From assembly GCA_030704615.1 (NCBI GenBank), contig CM060733.1, forward strand, positions 47,120,001 through 47,184,000: DNA of 64,000 nt, given 5' to 3'. This DNA is from Takakia lepidozioides. Taxonomy: Eukaryota; Streptophyta; Takakiopsida; Takakiales; Takakiaceae. Under the pieces are notes generated by a model. It did not search any database. It was not told the DNA's origin and worked only from the letters and a program-made list of their open reading frames with translations. Both the position numbers and the translations under genes were made by a program. Each line of letters starts with the position of its first letter. Position 1 is the stretch's first letter. Below are positions 33,746 through 46,100 of this stretch, piece after piece.

Positions 33746-34499
33746 CATTTCGGTAAGCTCCCCTTCATGTCATAGTTACTCGCTTTGATGTGCGTGCCTA
33801 ACTCCCAAACTGGCCGCCGGGCCAACTCGGAGCTTCGGCTGCTCACCGGGACATAACGGTCCCCCTTTGCTCCTCCACAAGACCCTTGCTCACTTTGGGC
33901 CTAGTGGAAATTCCCTTTGGTTCTTGGCAGTCTGGAACAGCTCCCCACACATTGGTCGCTTTCCGGCTCACACGCTTACTCACTAGTTTTTGGTCACCAA
34001 CGGGCTTGCACCGTTCTCAGGGTTACTACTCCCTATATATACTTCTGTGACTGTCCGCGGGGGTTTCACAAACAACCCAATAATTTTATGGCGAACCACC
34101 ACGAAGACCCTCGATTCCCGGTGATGAGTCGCGATGAGTCTTGGCCCACCCACCACGGCCCCATTGGACTGTGATGAGTCCCAAGACTCCCCACGACTCC
34201 CGCCACAAGGTCTCTGCCCCATGGTGAGTCCTATGTCACCCCCACTAAGACCCACTAAGCTACCACCACCCCTCGTGGAACCACCCCCCACCGCAACCCG
34301 GTGTGCGGGGCTCAACCTAGTGAGCGCCTCCGCCTCCTTGAGTGCCTTGGGCACTCGAGGGTGCTTCAGCCCCCGTACCTATTGTTGCCACTGCCCCCAC
34401 CACAGGGGCAGCCCCTTTTGTGTCCCGACCCCCTGCCCTCAAGGCAAAGGGCCGCGACAAAATTGCACTTGGTCTTAGATTTCAATTATTCACACATCG

Positions 34500-34800
34500 G
34501 CCAGCGGCACAAGTTATAGTAGAGGTCGACTTGGGCCTCGACATATGAGACGCATTTGGATACATAGGAGATTGCACATGGGCTTAGATGACCCTGGGCC
34601 AACGGCTCAGGCTACCCTAGTCAATATATGAAGGAAGCCAATTTGTTTAATTTGTTTTGTTTTGTCACGTTGAGATGTCCCAAACCGCAAGGCCCCAGCC
34701 CTGGTGCTTGGTACCATTGGAAAACCCTCGACGAGGAGGGGTGCACGGGCTTGGTCTTATGATTTTTGGACCTGCGGTGTGGGAGATGTGGAATTGTACC
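34500..34800 (-). repeat. Dispersed repeat fragment with second module, minus orientation
   Basis: The complement of both modules follows in the same order as at 30040-30520: GACTTGGGCCTCGACATATG, GCATTTGGATACATAGGAG, CAGGCTACCCTAG, then TTTGTTTTGTTTTGTC and GGTGCTTGGTACCATTGGAA. Confidence 0.7.
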
Positions 34801-36655
34801 ATCTAAGATTTTTCAAATGGAAAATGTTACGTGTTATGTGTTACACGTATGTTGTGCACCTAAGCATCGTGCCACAACATACATCGATGTACAACTGCTC
34901 CTAACACACAATCCTACCACTAGTCAGTGTGTTTTTTTTTGGCGAAAAATCGCCAAATGACGACCTCAAAACATTAAAACGGTTCCTCCATGAAGTCTCA
35001 TAAGAGCTCAATCCGTAGCATAATCATTGGCAATGCAACTTTCAAAACCAATTTGTGAGGTGGTAATCCGGCAGCTGTCAATGAATGTAAAAACTCTAGT
35101 GGATGAGCTATGTCAAACGCTAAACGTTTCATACGGACATTACATATAGGGGAATTCCCTGGAGGGCATTCTTGGATTTGAGGGCCTCAATCCTAGCTAG
35201 GGCGGCAATCCTAGCTAGGCACGGAAATTCAGAAAGGCCCGACAAGAGGGACCTCCCCCTGCATAAGGATTCTTAATTTTTTTTGTTATCTTTCTACTCT
35301 CTACCTTATATCACTCTAAAAGATGTAGGTTGTCCACAATTACTTCACAATTAATGATAATAGAAGTAGGAATGACAGAAGAGGAATGCAACGGAAAACC
35401 TTCAAGCATGAAACCACAACATGTTAATGAGTGAATTACCTTTAAACCCTTCCAAGTGTAAATCCACTCTATCGCTCACTATAGGTCAAGCCAATGGCAT
35501 GTTTGCTAAATGAATCCACCATACAGACCTCACACACACTACCACTCACGAACTAGAGCTATGGTGGTGAGAGAGGCCTTGGGAGGCTCGACTAAAAGAA
35601 CTAGATAAACTTTCCCAAGTGAGATTTGTCACCTCATTTGGCACATGGAACCAAATGAAGTCTCAAATGCCAACAAAATTTAAATGTATTATGTCTTAAT
35701 TAGTTAGAAATAAACTATTTATAGCTAACCATGACTAAAACCATGACATCGGTCGTGCACTTAAGCATTGTGCCACAACATACATCGCTGTCCAACCACA
35801 CTTCCTAGCATACAATCCTAGAAGGTTATGCCACAATCGCCATTAGGTCCCTGATCTAACACCGGATAGGTGACAAATATCCATCCCAATCGCATCATTG
35901 CTTGGTCTTTAGCCGCAGAGGTCCCAGTTTCTGTCGAGTGGCTAGGTGCAAAACTAGCCCCATGGTTAATTGCCTTCTTACACTCCATGACTTTCAGTCA
36001 AGTACTAAAGAGACAGAGGACTCTGGCCGAAACCGGCGTAACTAAGAGTCATTTGGACTTGCGGCTAATGCCCCCTTTCGGGGATGGGCCCTATTAGTCG
36101 AGTACTATCTATGGCGTTGGTCTCCCACTAGCTAGATCTTGGGTTCATTAATATTAGCCTCGAAATTGTCGTCATGCCCACTACCTCTATCAAAGGCATC
36201 GTGGACATAACCATTCCGTAATATGAACCTCCTCAAGTGGTAGTGTCAAACATCCCATGGGCCACCGCCTTGAGCATTTGTCACACCATTGATGCCCGAG
36301 TGTGTAGTGTCCGATTTTAACGTCGGTAACGTGCGAAATCCGTGTACATTGACCTCGTATGATATTTGTACGAGTCGCATGGAATTTGTAACTAAATTTA
36401 TGTGAATAAATGACAAATTACATGTCACAATAATTGCACATCACTTGGACATCACTTTGAGACTCTTCACATCACATAATCGTTCCAATTGAGGACACGT
36501 GAAATTTGTGTGATCTTCTTTATGACATAAATAGTGCATTGATAGTGTCAAGACTCTTTTCACCTTGAAGTCTATGTAGTATCAAAACAATTCCTTAATA
36601 AAATCCTACAACAGACATTCAACATGGTGGTAGTAGGCTTGAAAAGAGTCACAAA
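34801..36655. other. Unassigned AT-rich sequence with short direct repeats
   Basis: TGCCACAACATACATCG occurs at about 34869 and 35771. A block with GATATTTGTACGA and GGAATTTGTAACTAAAT occurs at about 36360 and again at 37150-37190. Short frames only; no gene assigned. Confidence 0.45.
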
Positions 36656-36659
36656 CTCC

Positions 36660-36775
36660 GTGGACCCTAGAGGTCGCATTTGGGCCTCGACATAGGAGAC
36701 GCACTTGGATACATAGGGGATTGCACTTGGCCTTAGATAACACTTGGGCCAACGGCACATGCTACCCTAGTGCAT
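36660..36775 (-). repeat. Dispersed repeat fragment, minus orientation
   Basis: CTAGAGGTCGCATTTGGGCC, GACATAGGAGACGCACTTGG and GGCCAACGGCACATGCTACC match the complement of the 30-kb module. Confidence 0.65.
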
Positions 36776-38199
36776 AGTAAAAGTTAAGAGGCAAGGCATT
36801 TTGTAAGGGAGTACCACCTAGTAATGATGGGTGGGGTGGTATACTGATCTGTGTGTGAGCGATGTCAGGCTAGTCCATGACATCACACAAAGACTCCAAT
36901 CTACATTAGTGTGAGAAAGTCTGTACCTACCCACAGAAACAACATAGAAAACAAGCACTTACAATAGTACCTCTAATCTGTTGCCAGATATTTAGCTAGG
37001 TCAGGTCAGATTCTATATGATACCCAGTAGGGTACTGCAGCCTCATGCAATTCTCTGTGAATATCTTTTACACATCACAAAATTGAACAACATTGGTCAA
37101 AATCATTTCCTATTCACTATTTCATAGGTCAAAATCATTGACCTCGTATGATATTTGTACGAATGTCGCGTGGAATTTGTAACTAAATCTACGTGATTAA
37201 ACTCGCTGGTAGCTTACCGCTTGCAAAGGGATCAACATCGCAACGGTGTGCTTCATCTGCACGGACAACCATTACCACATCTTGCTTGATTGCATCCTTT
37301 TGTAACCGCCGTTAGTAATGGATGGCAATAGTGGGTGCCAGACCATTGCCCCCTTCCCTCTCAATCCCCCTCAGAAGTTGTGTGTATGAAGAAACGGCTT
37401 CATCCTCCAAGTATCCTGTGATTCGGTTAGCAAGATGGGACCATATGGTATACAGCAGGAAGTGGGCATTTCAAGAGGAAAAAACACGTTGCAGCACTAG
37501 TCAGAAAACATTAAAGCACGACACTTGCATTTAGATGGCTTGCACATTGTTTTGTGGCAATGCATCAGCCACTACAAGTGTTCCAGACATGATGTAAAAT
37601 GGTTCAGAAACAGCAAATGACCACCCCATGTCTACAAACAAACAAACAAACAGCAAGCCATACCCTTGTACTGTTGAATTCCACACAAAAACTAACAAAC
37701 CAGGCTGGTGTTGCATCCCCTTTGCAAACTTTCTTCACTTTAATCAAGGAGTTCTCACAGAAAGAGACACTTTATTGTCCACTTAGATCTAAGTTAAGTA
37801 CCCAATACTAGGGGCAAATCAATGGATTGCACATTCTCCTGTCAAAATGGCTTCTGTAGGTGGAGGGGATTAATAACACTCCCAGATTACGGTAACATGA
37901 ACTGACTTAATTCCACCTCTTCCACTATGAAGACGTCGAACTAGGCTCTCCCTCTAATGCAATGCAAAACCTCGGATATCCTTACTGCCTACAAGCCAAA
38001 AATAGCTATCGCGGCATATTGCTCTGGCAACTGGAAGGTGTAGTCGGCCCCGTCCTTCCATACCCGGCAATTGAATGAAGAGTTTGGCACAGAAGAAATA
38101 ATCAGATTCTATGTAGTTCAAACAAAACCAGCTCCATGAGCGCCATCATCTGGCCCCTTGTTAAAACTACATAGAAGCTGATATTTTACAAGTATTGGT
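36776..38199. other. Intergenic sequence before the E2 gene
   Basis: No gene found. ACAAACAAACAAACA occurs near 37637. The stretch from about 37800 to 38199 is the likely 3' flank of the minus-strand E2 gene. Confidence 0.45.
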
Positions 38200-41100
38200 T
38201 TACAAGGTAAGATCCTTTGGGTCTTCAATAATGGCAGCCAATGTCTTCAGAAACTCCGCAAGATCACCACCATAGATAATTCTGTGATCTGCCGTCACAT
38301 TCACCTGCCAGTTCGAAGACTCTCGTGTTACTTCTTTCAATATATGAGCCGAGCTAGCCTCTAATAAGAAAATCACGTCTTCAAAAGACAGAGTAGTCTA
38401 TATTACTTCATTCAGGAGCAAAACTGGTAAAATGTGCTTTCTAACCAGAAAATGGATGTTGAAGATATGGGGACAAATATTATTGACAAGCATGTTATAA
38501 GCTGGCAATGTCAACCTTCCAGAGAGTTACTTTGCAAGGAGATTGTACTGGAGCGGTACAGATGCAACCCTATTCCCTTCATATCTCACTCACACCAATT
38601 TCCATGAGGTGGGTTGGAAGGATGAATCACCTGCATCTGGTTCTTCACACCAAACAAGCCATTTTCTGTGGCCACAACGGTTAGCGATGACGCCCCCACA
38701 GCCATGATTGCTCCCTGTTCACAGCCCATCCACGAGGAATATCACATGTTGCATTGATAGTAGGGCAGCTCATCATTTCCATGACAGCGGCTCACTTGTA
38801 TAGACAGAGTGCCAATGTCAAACCTCCCTGATCACAAATGAAGTACCTACCGTGCCAGGGGGCAAAATTGCATCGAAACGGTCTACCCCAAACATTCCAA
38901 GGTTGGACAAAGTGAAAGTGCCTGCAACCATCCATGGCAGCATATCAGAAGACATGATTGTAACTAATATGTACCATCTCTCTACCTGAACATCGAGGAA
39001 GAAAATTGTGACTAATGCGTGACTAATGCCACTTCTGACGAAAATTCTGCCAGCTACCATAGGTATGCCTTGAGCAGCAGATTGTTTATAAAACTGGATA
39101 GGATGTAGCTAAAACCTGTGGTGTATTCCTGGGGTGAAAGCTGCTTAGCCCTGGCTTTGGCAACCAGCTCCTTCCACTTGCGAGACAGAGAGTAGATGTC
39201 CAACTACAGTCCCATGTGCACCCAACAGCCAACATCAACAGCCATGAGATTACTCCTGGGGTGCATCTGAGCTTGTTAATAATCATTTGTGCTCATTTGG
39301 CATCTTGATAATCTGTTTTCTTTATGTCTGGCTAACTGTGTCTTTTACATCGCGCTCTGTCCCCAACCTCTACCCAGTTTACTTTTGAGGGAAAAGACAG
39401 CATACATCAGCAGATGGGTTACAGTGAATGGAAGGACACAATCCAAATATGTAACGAGTACATTTAACTTCTGGTTTTGCCTACAACCACCCAGGCTGGA
39501 TTACCACAACTCACAAACATTGCTCCCATAAAGCACGGAAGGACAACACAAGATCTAGAGGCATAGAAGAACTCCTTTTATCATGAAACAAAGGTCACAG
39601 TCGAAATTGAGTAGCAGAAATACGCAAGCAGCATAAGTTACCTTGTCGGCATCTTGAAGGACAGGGGTGATAAGGCCGCCATCCATGGCAACCGCCACTG
39701 CAATGTTGATACTCTCATTGTATGTAAAGCTCTTGCCGTCCTTACAGCTTGAATTCACCACCGGGTGCTTCACTAGTGCCAGGGCAGTCGCTTTGGCCAA
39801 TAGTGCCGTCATAGTCACTCCCTTGGACTTGATCTGGACACAACCAACCTTGATCAGTGCTATATGACACTGACTGCTACAAGCTCCAGCAAATCTAGCA
39901 CTGCTATCAATTCTGTTTGCTAATTTTGCAGATAGGCTGGCTGCTTGCAGAGCAATATATTGAATTTAGGTGTAGCACGAGAAGAACTACTGTTGAGTAA
40001 CTGATGCTCAGCTGTAGAACAGTCTTCAAGCCATAGCTCATACACCTCTGTTGCACAGCCACTCATGTGACTCTATTTACTTCACAAGCGCATAAAAGCC
40101 TTCAAGACTCCTACAATAGATTTTCCATGAAGCCCAGAGCCATGCAAGCAAGTTCAGCATACCTTCTTGTAGAGAAGATCAAGCGCATCAGTTGTGATGG
40201 TGTAGCCCACACGGAATGCAGGGACAGTAAGGCTCTCCACCATGTTGCGACACACTGCCGCCTGCATCGCAGTGAATGGAACTGTAGTGCCTGCAACTGG
40301 TGCTGCTGGTGCCGGTGCTGGGCTGGCCTTGGGGGCAGCAGGGGAAACTGCTGCCACAGGGGGAGGAGGTGGGGGAATAGCAGGGGTCAAAGAGTTCTTG
40401 CCAGAAGCAGCCTCAACATCACTTGCAGTGATACGACCCAAAGGTCCAGATCCAGCCACTGTAGCAAGATCAACCTTGAACTGTTTTGCAAGCTTCTTGG
40501 CATATGGCGTAGCTACCACTCTCTTTCCCCCATCTGAGGCAGGATGAGAGGATACTACTATGGGGACTGAAACCACTGGGGCTGGGGTTGGGGAGGGGGG
40601 GAGGGGTTGTCACTGCTTCTTCAACAGGGGATGGAGCAGGGGGATCAGCAGCTGCGGTACTGGGACCAGATTGGGCTCCTTTGGCCTTTGCCTCAGCAAT
40701 CTCTTCCTCAGTTTCAGCAAGAAGCCCAATCGCAGTTCCAACTGGCGCGCTTTCTCCCTCTCCAACCACGATGTAGGCGAGGTACCCATCATAGAATGTC
40801 TCTACGTCCATGTCGGCTTTATCAGACTCCACAACTACCACGCTCTCACCTGCCAACATTCATAGCCCAGAGAATATATTATCAGGATTAGTTAGAGCAA
40901 TCCTAATGAGCGCCCTATTGGATAATCGGTGAAAGGAAATGTACTCCTAAATGGAAGTGCATAGGATGCTATGCAAAGCCTTTCCACCTCATCTTTGCTT
41001 CCTCTCCAACTATTCTCAAGACAATGCTGATACTTTTCAAATATATAAGCAGGCAGTCACTGGTTGATGAAACCCTGCTGGGATCCCAGTCAATGGGAAA

Positions 41101-41947
41101 GGCCCCCACTCTATGACACTGGATTGGAAGTACCCAATTGACAGCAACATAGACAACAAAGGACAGAAGCCGGCCATGAAGCACCACTGGTGCACATTTA
41201 GGAATTTATGAGCTAAAATGAGCTCTGCTCGTCCCCATCCAACGACTTCTTGTCATGTCCAACACAAAAGCCACAGGCTGCCTCCATCGGGTAAACTAGT
41301 TGCCAATGAGGCACATGGGCTTAGCCCAGCCACGATAGAGAAACCAGAATAGGTTGGGATTCGCCTTGAGAGTATTTCAGCATTAAAGAGTTCAGTCTGT
41401 GACAGTTCCACTTGTGCTCATTCTAAAGTGTTAGCGATTCCTCCAAAGTCACCCAGCTTCAAGCCCCCTTAAGGACATCGAACTAAAACCCTGCAACTAA
41501 GCGGAAGCTTCAATCTCAAATTTATACAAGAAGAATGACCAGACTAAGCCAGCGTGGACAGTCATGAATTCCTACTCATTGCGAACAAGAGAAAGAGATA
41601 TGGTCACCACCTTTGTTGAGTTTATCTCCTTCGTTCTTAACCCATGACACGATCTTCCCTTCAGTCATAGTTGAGCTGAGAGCGGGCATAAAAATCTCTC
41701 GAATCTTCGCCTCGACTACAAGAGATTGCACACGCCAGGACGATCCGAGAACAAGCCGTCGCTGCTGGAGCGCTCCGGCATTTCCAAAGAATGCAACAGA
41801 GGGACGAAGGGAAGTCCCCACATACGCTGGAGCTGGGGCGACCTCACAAACGTTCATTGCCAGCACACAGCGAGAAGCTGGAGCAACCACGGCGAGACCC
41901 GCCATAGCTTGTGCCCTCTGCCTCGCTCGTCCTTGCCAGGTGCTCAA
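38200..41947 (-). CDS. LTA2: Plastid dihydrolipoamide acetyltransferase (E2 of pyruvate dehydrogenase), one apparent frameshift
   Basis: Transfers the acetyl group from lipoyl-lysine to CoA in the plastid complex that makes acetyl-CoA for fatty-acid synthesis. Exons on the minus strand: 41611-41947, 40163-40849, 39642-39833, 39116-39203, 38851-38921, 38631-38714 and 38200-38304, all with GT/AG borders. Order: a transit-peptide-like N-terminus; the lipoyl domain (IFMPALSSTMTEGKIVSW, with VVVVESDKADMDVETFYDG holding the lipoylated Lys); an A/P linker; the E3-binding domain (VVATPYAKKLAKQFKVDL, GPLGRITASDVEAA); and the catalytic domain ending in NVTADHRIIYGGDLAEFL, with the catalytic His and Asp. 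All exon phases fit except inside exon 2, where the frame slips by one base in a G7 run near 40595-40604 (plus strand). ATG at 41947 is chosen; a second at 41905 (MAGLAVV) is also possible. Confidence 0.9.
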
Positions 41948-43156
41948 ATGCCACAGAGATCTGCGAGAACGTGAAAGAGTGCAGAGTGCAGGAGCTCTGT
42001 ATCACAGTTAGACCTCCATAGAGCAAGCGCTGTAATAGGCCTCCGCGTTTTGGTGCAGCATGGGAATGCCCGGCCGATGGACGGCAGCAAGGGGACGCGG
42101 GCGATGCCTTCTAGGATCACCCCTTGTTTTCTCGGGTTGCTTCCTCCCCCAGCGAGCCTCAGTGTTTTTTCTAAGAAATTTGGAAAACAGCACGAGTGGC
42201 TACAGAGTTTTGCACACAATAGCGATACATTCTGTTCATCCACTTTATTTCATCCATTTATGTACTTCAATCCATTCATATCATCCATATTTGGCGAATT
42301 CATCCATAATTTATTTTTTATTTGGAGAAATTTGGCGATTTCATCCATGAAAAAACAGGGAATTTGCGACAAAATATTCCATTTTATTTTTTTGAGGTCG
42401 AAAGTCGAAGTTGACCCTTCTGCTTCAGCCTCGAGTGATGAAGCTGCAAGTCTACTCAGAGCAGCTTGGGTATCATCACCACAGTACGCTTGGAATGCAG
42501 ATCAACAGGTTGCGTTTGATGAATCGCTTTGTCTCCCCATGGCCGTTGAAGCTAACACTGCGATACTTGGTGGTCGATGCGCTCTTCAGGCTGTGCTTGC
42601 AGAGAGAGGAAGAAGAGATTGGTGATAAAAAGCTCACACTGTTGGAGTACTGTAAAGTTCGGAGTGACCTCTTAGTGAATTCTTACCTGGCTCGTTGGGC
42701 CACTTATGCTACAGGTCACTATTTCTAGGCCATCTCGCAAATCAACTGGGAAAATACCTCCCGGAGCTCTCATCACTCAAATCTACAGTACTAACAATCT
42801 CCCTGAAGATATCAATGTGTGATACACTTGTCCTCATACTGCAACAAGTCAGATTGAAAACAATTCTTCAAACCCTATAAATGGTGCAGAATGATTGCGC
42901 AAAGGACATAAATTCCTGGCTTAGTAGCCAAAGATGCTTGAGATGAATTGATTGGCATTTATGGGCTGGAGTTGAGGGAATCCTGAAAATGAAGGAGGTT
43001 GACTCTCGCCCTAATGCTCTAGCCCTTTAGCTTGCTATAGATGTGACACATACAGCTGCAGATGTAGAGATAAATAGAGACCTGTGGTAATTGGCCTTCT
43101 GGTTTGGTGACCATCTCCACACCAAAATGGCATAGTATGAAGGGTAACTCTTTAGA
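41948..43156. other. Intergenic: E2 upstream region and unassigned frames
   Basis: 41948-42240 is the likely E2 promoter side, with no clear TATA box. At 42405-42730 two overlapping plus-strand frames look protein-like (LLVNSYLARWATYATGHYF in one) but carry no recognised motif and may be a transposon scrap. TTTCATCCAT-type direct repeats lie at 42250-42355. Confidence 0.4.
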
Positions 43157-46100
43157 CTACAGATTAGTAGTAGTTCCTGTGTCCTGTACCTTCACTAACT
43201 TCACAGATGACTGGGTGCGGTGACTTGTCTCTAACATGCGCCGCACATGGGAAACACCTGTTACATCCTTCACTTGATGGCAAGCTTTGAGCAAGGCCCT
43301 GCAACAATGGCACTTGCAGGTACTTGTAAGTGAAAGAAACTGGTATTTCAATGACCCAAACCGAAGCTATCATATCTTCTTAGAAGTTACCCCAGTTTGA
43401 GTCTGACAGCAAGGGTGAATTTTGGAGCTGCTACTTCAGCCCAAGTTAAGAGTTTTAGCACCTTTTTACTATAACTGTATGTAACATGCAAAATGGCCCA
43501 CTGGATTGTCAAGTTTCCCTTTGAAACCTTCAACATAGAAATAAAGGAGCATTTCCACCATCATCGAAACTGGGACCATGACGATTTACCTGAGCAGGCG
43601 AGAATCTAGTTCAAGCCTGTCATCAGCTGCCTCAGCCAAAAGCTGATGGGTCCGACCTTTGATGGAGCCAATCCCTGACAAGGCTCGAATGCGCAATACC
43701 CATGTCCCTGCATCTGGTGTCACCCCCTCTGATCGCAATCGCTCCCACAAACACTCAACTTGCTCCACCTTCACAAGTAGAGACAGGAGACAACAGCAGT
43801 GTGCAACACATGAGGCACTGCTGAAATGATGCATGTATGTTGTGGTAGTTATTCTGAGAAAGAGAAGACCACAGGACCCAAGGGGCTTAGAGGATGAAAT
43901 GAAAAAGCTTTATGACAGCCAAAAGGTGGAGAGCGTATTGGAAAAGATTTCATAAACAATGCCTCGTAAAAGTACCTGCCAAGCATTTCTGGTCTTCAAA
44001 CGCCTCTACCAGGGTTAAGTTGCAATATCCTCATGACTGGGTGCGATGATCTGTTGGTGGGTTACCTGCTGGTTTCTACCTGATACAAGTTCGTTGGCTT
44101 CTTGACGAGTGCATACATTACATAACACATGGTGAAGTCGGTCAAACCACGGCATAGCTTGTGTGGGTCCGGCACTCAGTTGAGGGAGGATAGAAAAATA
44201 TGTGGAAGGGGCTGCCATTTGTGAAGGCTTGCTTCAGTGGTGGGGATCTCTCCAATACTCACCCCAGAATCCAGACCAAGAAGTGCCATGGCTTTAGCCC
44301 TTGCCTCAAATCTCCCCACTTGAGAGTGCATGATGTGTCTTGATCAGAAGAAATGGTGACTGCAACTTCTATCGAAGCAGATACTGTCCTCAACATCAGG
44401 CTCGGCAAAGGGTTGATTGTGCTGGATACGTAAAGGCGGGGAGGGGAAGAGGGATCTACCTGCTCGAGTTGAATGCAGGCCTCCATAAGTGCCCCGTACA
44501 CAAAGCTCGTGAGCTGCATCCCAAACTGTGACATTGCAACAACAAAACTTAGAGGTAAGAAGTGTGATGTGCACATTTCTTGATTTGCTCCCAGGCACAA
44601 TTTCCCACTCATCCTGGTGGTTACTACAGTTTCTGTGAATGATTTGTAGAAAGGAAAAACAAATATTGGTGCGTCATTTCCTACTCTTCAGCATCCCAAC
44701 CAGATACGTTCATTAATGCAAGGTCCTCCTACGGGCAGAGACAAATGTTCCTGCCTCCACTGGTGCAAAATACAAGCTCCTGCCCAAATTGTTTTGTATT
44801 CCATTCAGGCTCTTTGGGGGATAGCCTATCCTCGGATATATAGAGATTCTACGACGAGAAATGCTTGGTACAATCATGGAGCACTTGCTTGAAAAAATTA
44901 AATGGTCGAAACAACCCAGGGAAACTTCAAAGAGAGGATTAACCAGGCAAGCAGAAGTTTCCACTAGTTGCATGGCTCTTTTAAGGCGCTGGACCCTTGG
45001 ATCTTGCAGCGTCAATTCAGAAGTTTCCTGCAGTGGTTGGCTGCCAAGTGTTGGCTTACGGAGGGTCAATAATCCTTTTTCCTGGAAGCCTTGCATTTGA
45101 GGTGAGACATCCACACAAAGCTGGTGTATGGCACTAGTCACGGCACTGCACCCATATGCCACAAGACAGTCACTGCATCATTCTTCAAAAGCTAGCAACA
45201 GTACTTGTGTTCATCTGAGCCCTAGACAACCCTTAATATAAGGTTTGAGATCTAGTCTGGCCCTCCAATATAAGACGATATGCTTGCCTGAATCTTTCAA
45301 CAGCTGGAGTTCTCTTGGAAAATGCAACTGGACAAACCGTGGAAGCATCTGTACAGGCAAAAATTGATCCCAGTTTTCAAAAGGGGGGAATGAGCGGAAA
45401 CAGTATCCTCACCCTGGCCTACGAATGCCAACTGCAAAGTAGCTGGAAATTCATAGTGTGCATTTCGGAACATACCCAGGTTTCACTAGAATACCAACGT
45501 CTGCCAAGTCCTGCATAATTGTTGTTTCGCTGAGAGGTGTTTGCTGACTGCCTGATTCACTGCTTTCAAGAGCATGTCTTTCTCCCCCTGTGTTTCCAAG
45601 ATCCTACATTTCACAAAAACAAGGCTAATACTGTATGCTCTGAGTGCCCTGTAAACATATTTGGACAGCCAAAACTGGGAGACATGGCATGTAGATCTGT
45701 CACTTGCAACATATTCTTCCAAGGATGACCAACTTATACTTAGTATGGAAATTGCCAAATTCGTACAAACTGGGGAGAAAGAATGACAGACAAAGTCCAG
45801 ACAGACGTGGATGATTATAGGGATCAGCAAATCAAGTCATACCGCAGCAAACCCGCCAACAAGGGCAGCATCCAGGGTGTCCAAAAGCATCCTCTCCAGT
45901 GGATCCCTGCTTCCTTCCGCAGCATTAGGCAAGAGGTTTGCTTTCTGCATCCTTTGGTACACATCAATGGCCCGCTCTCCATCTCCACACCTATACAAAC
46001 ATGGTCATTTTCCAAGTGAATTCCAAGGACCTGCAACTACAGGGGAGCTGACTCTGATCATTCCAATAGTGCATAGGAGCTTTGCACGAAGGACACAAGG

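Noticed and set aside
35870-36097. Possible organellar insertion or small gene (75 codons)
   Set aside because: It looks somewhat protein-like, but I could not match it to a plastid, mitochondrial or transposon protein.
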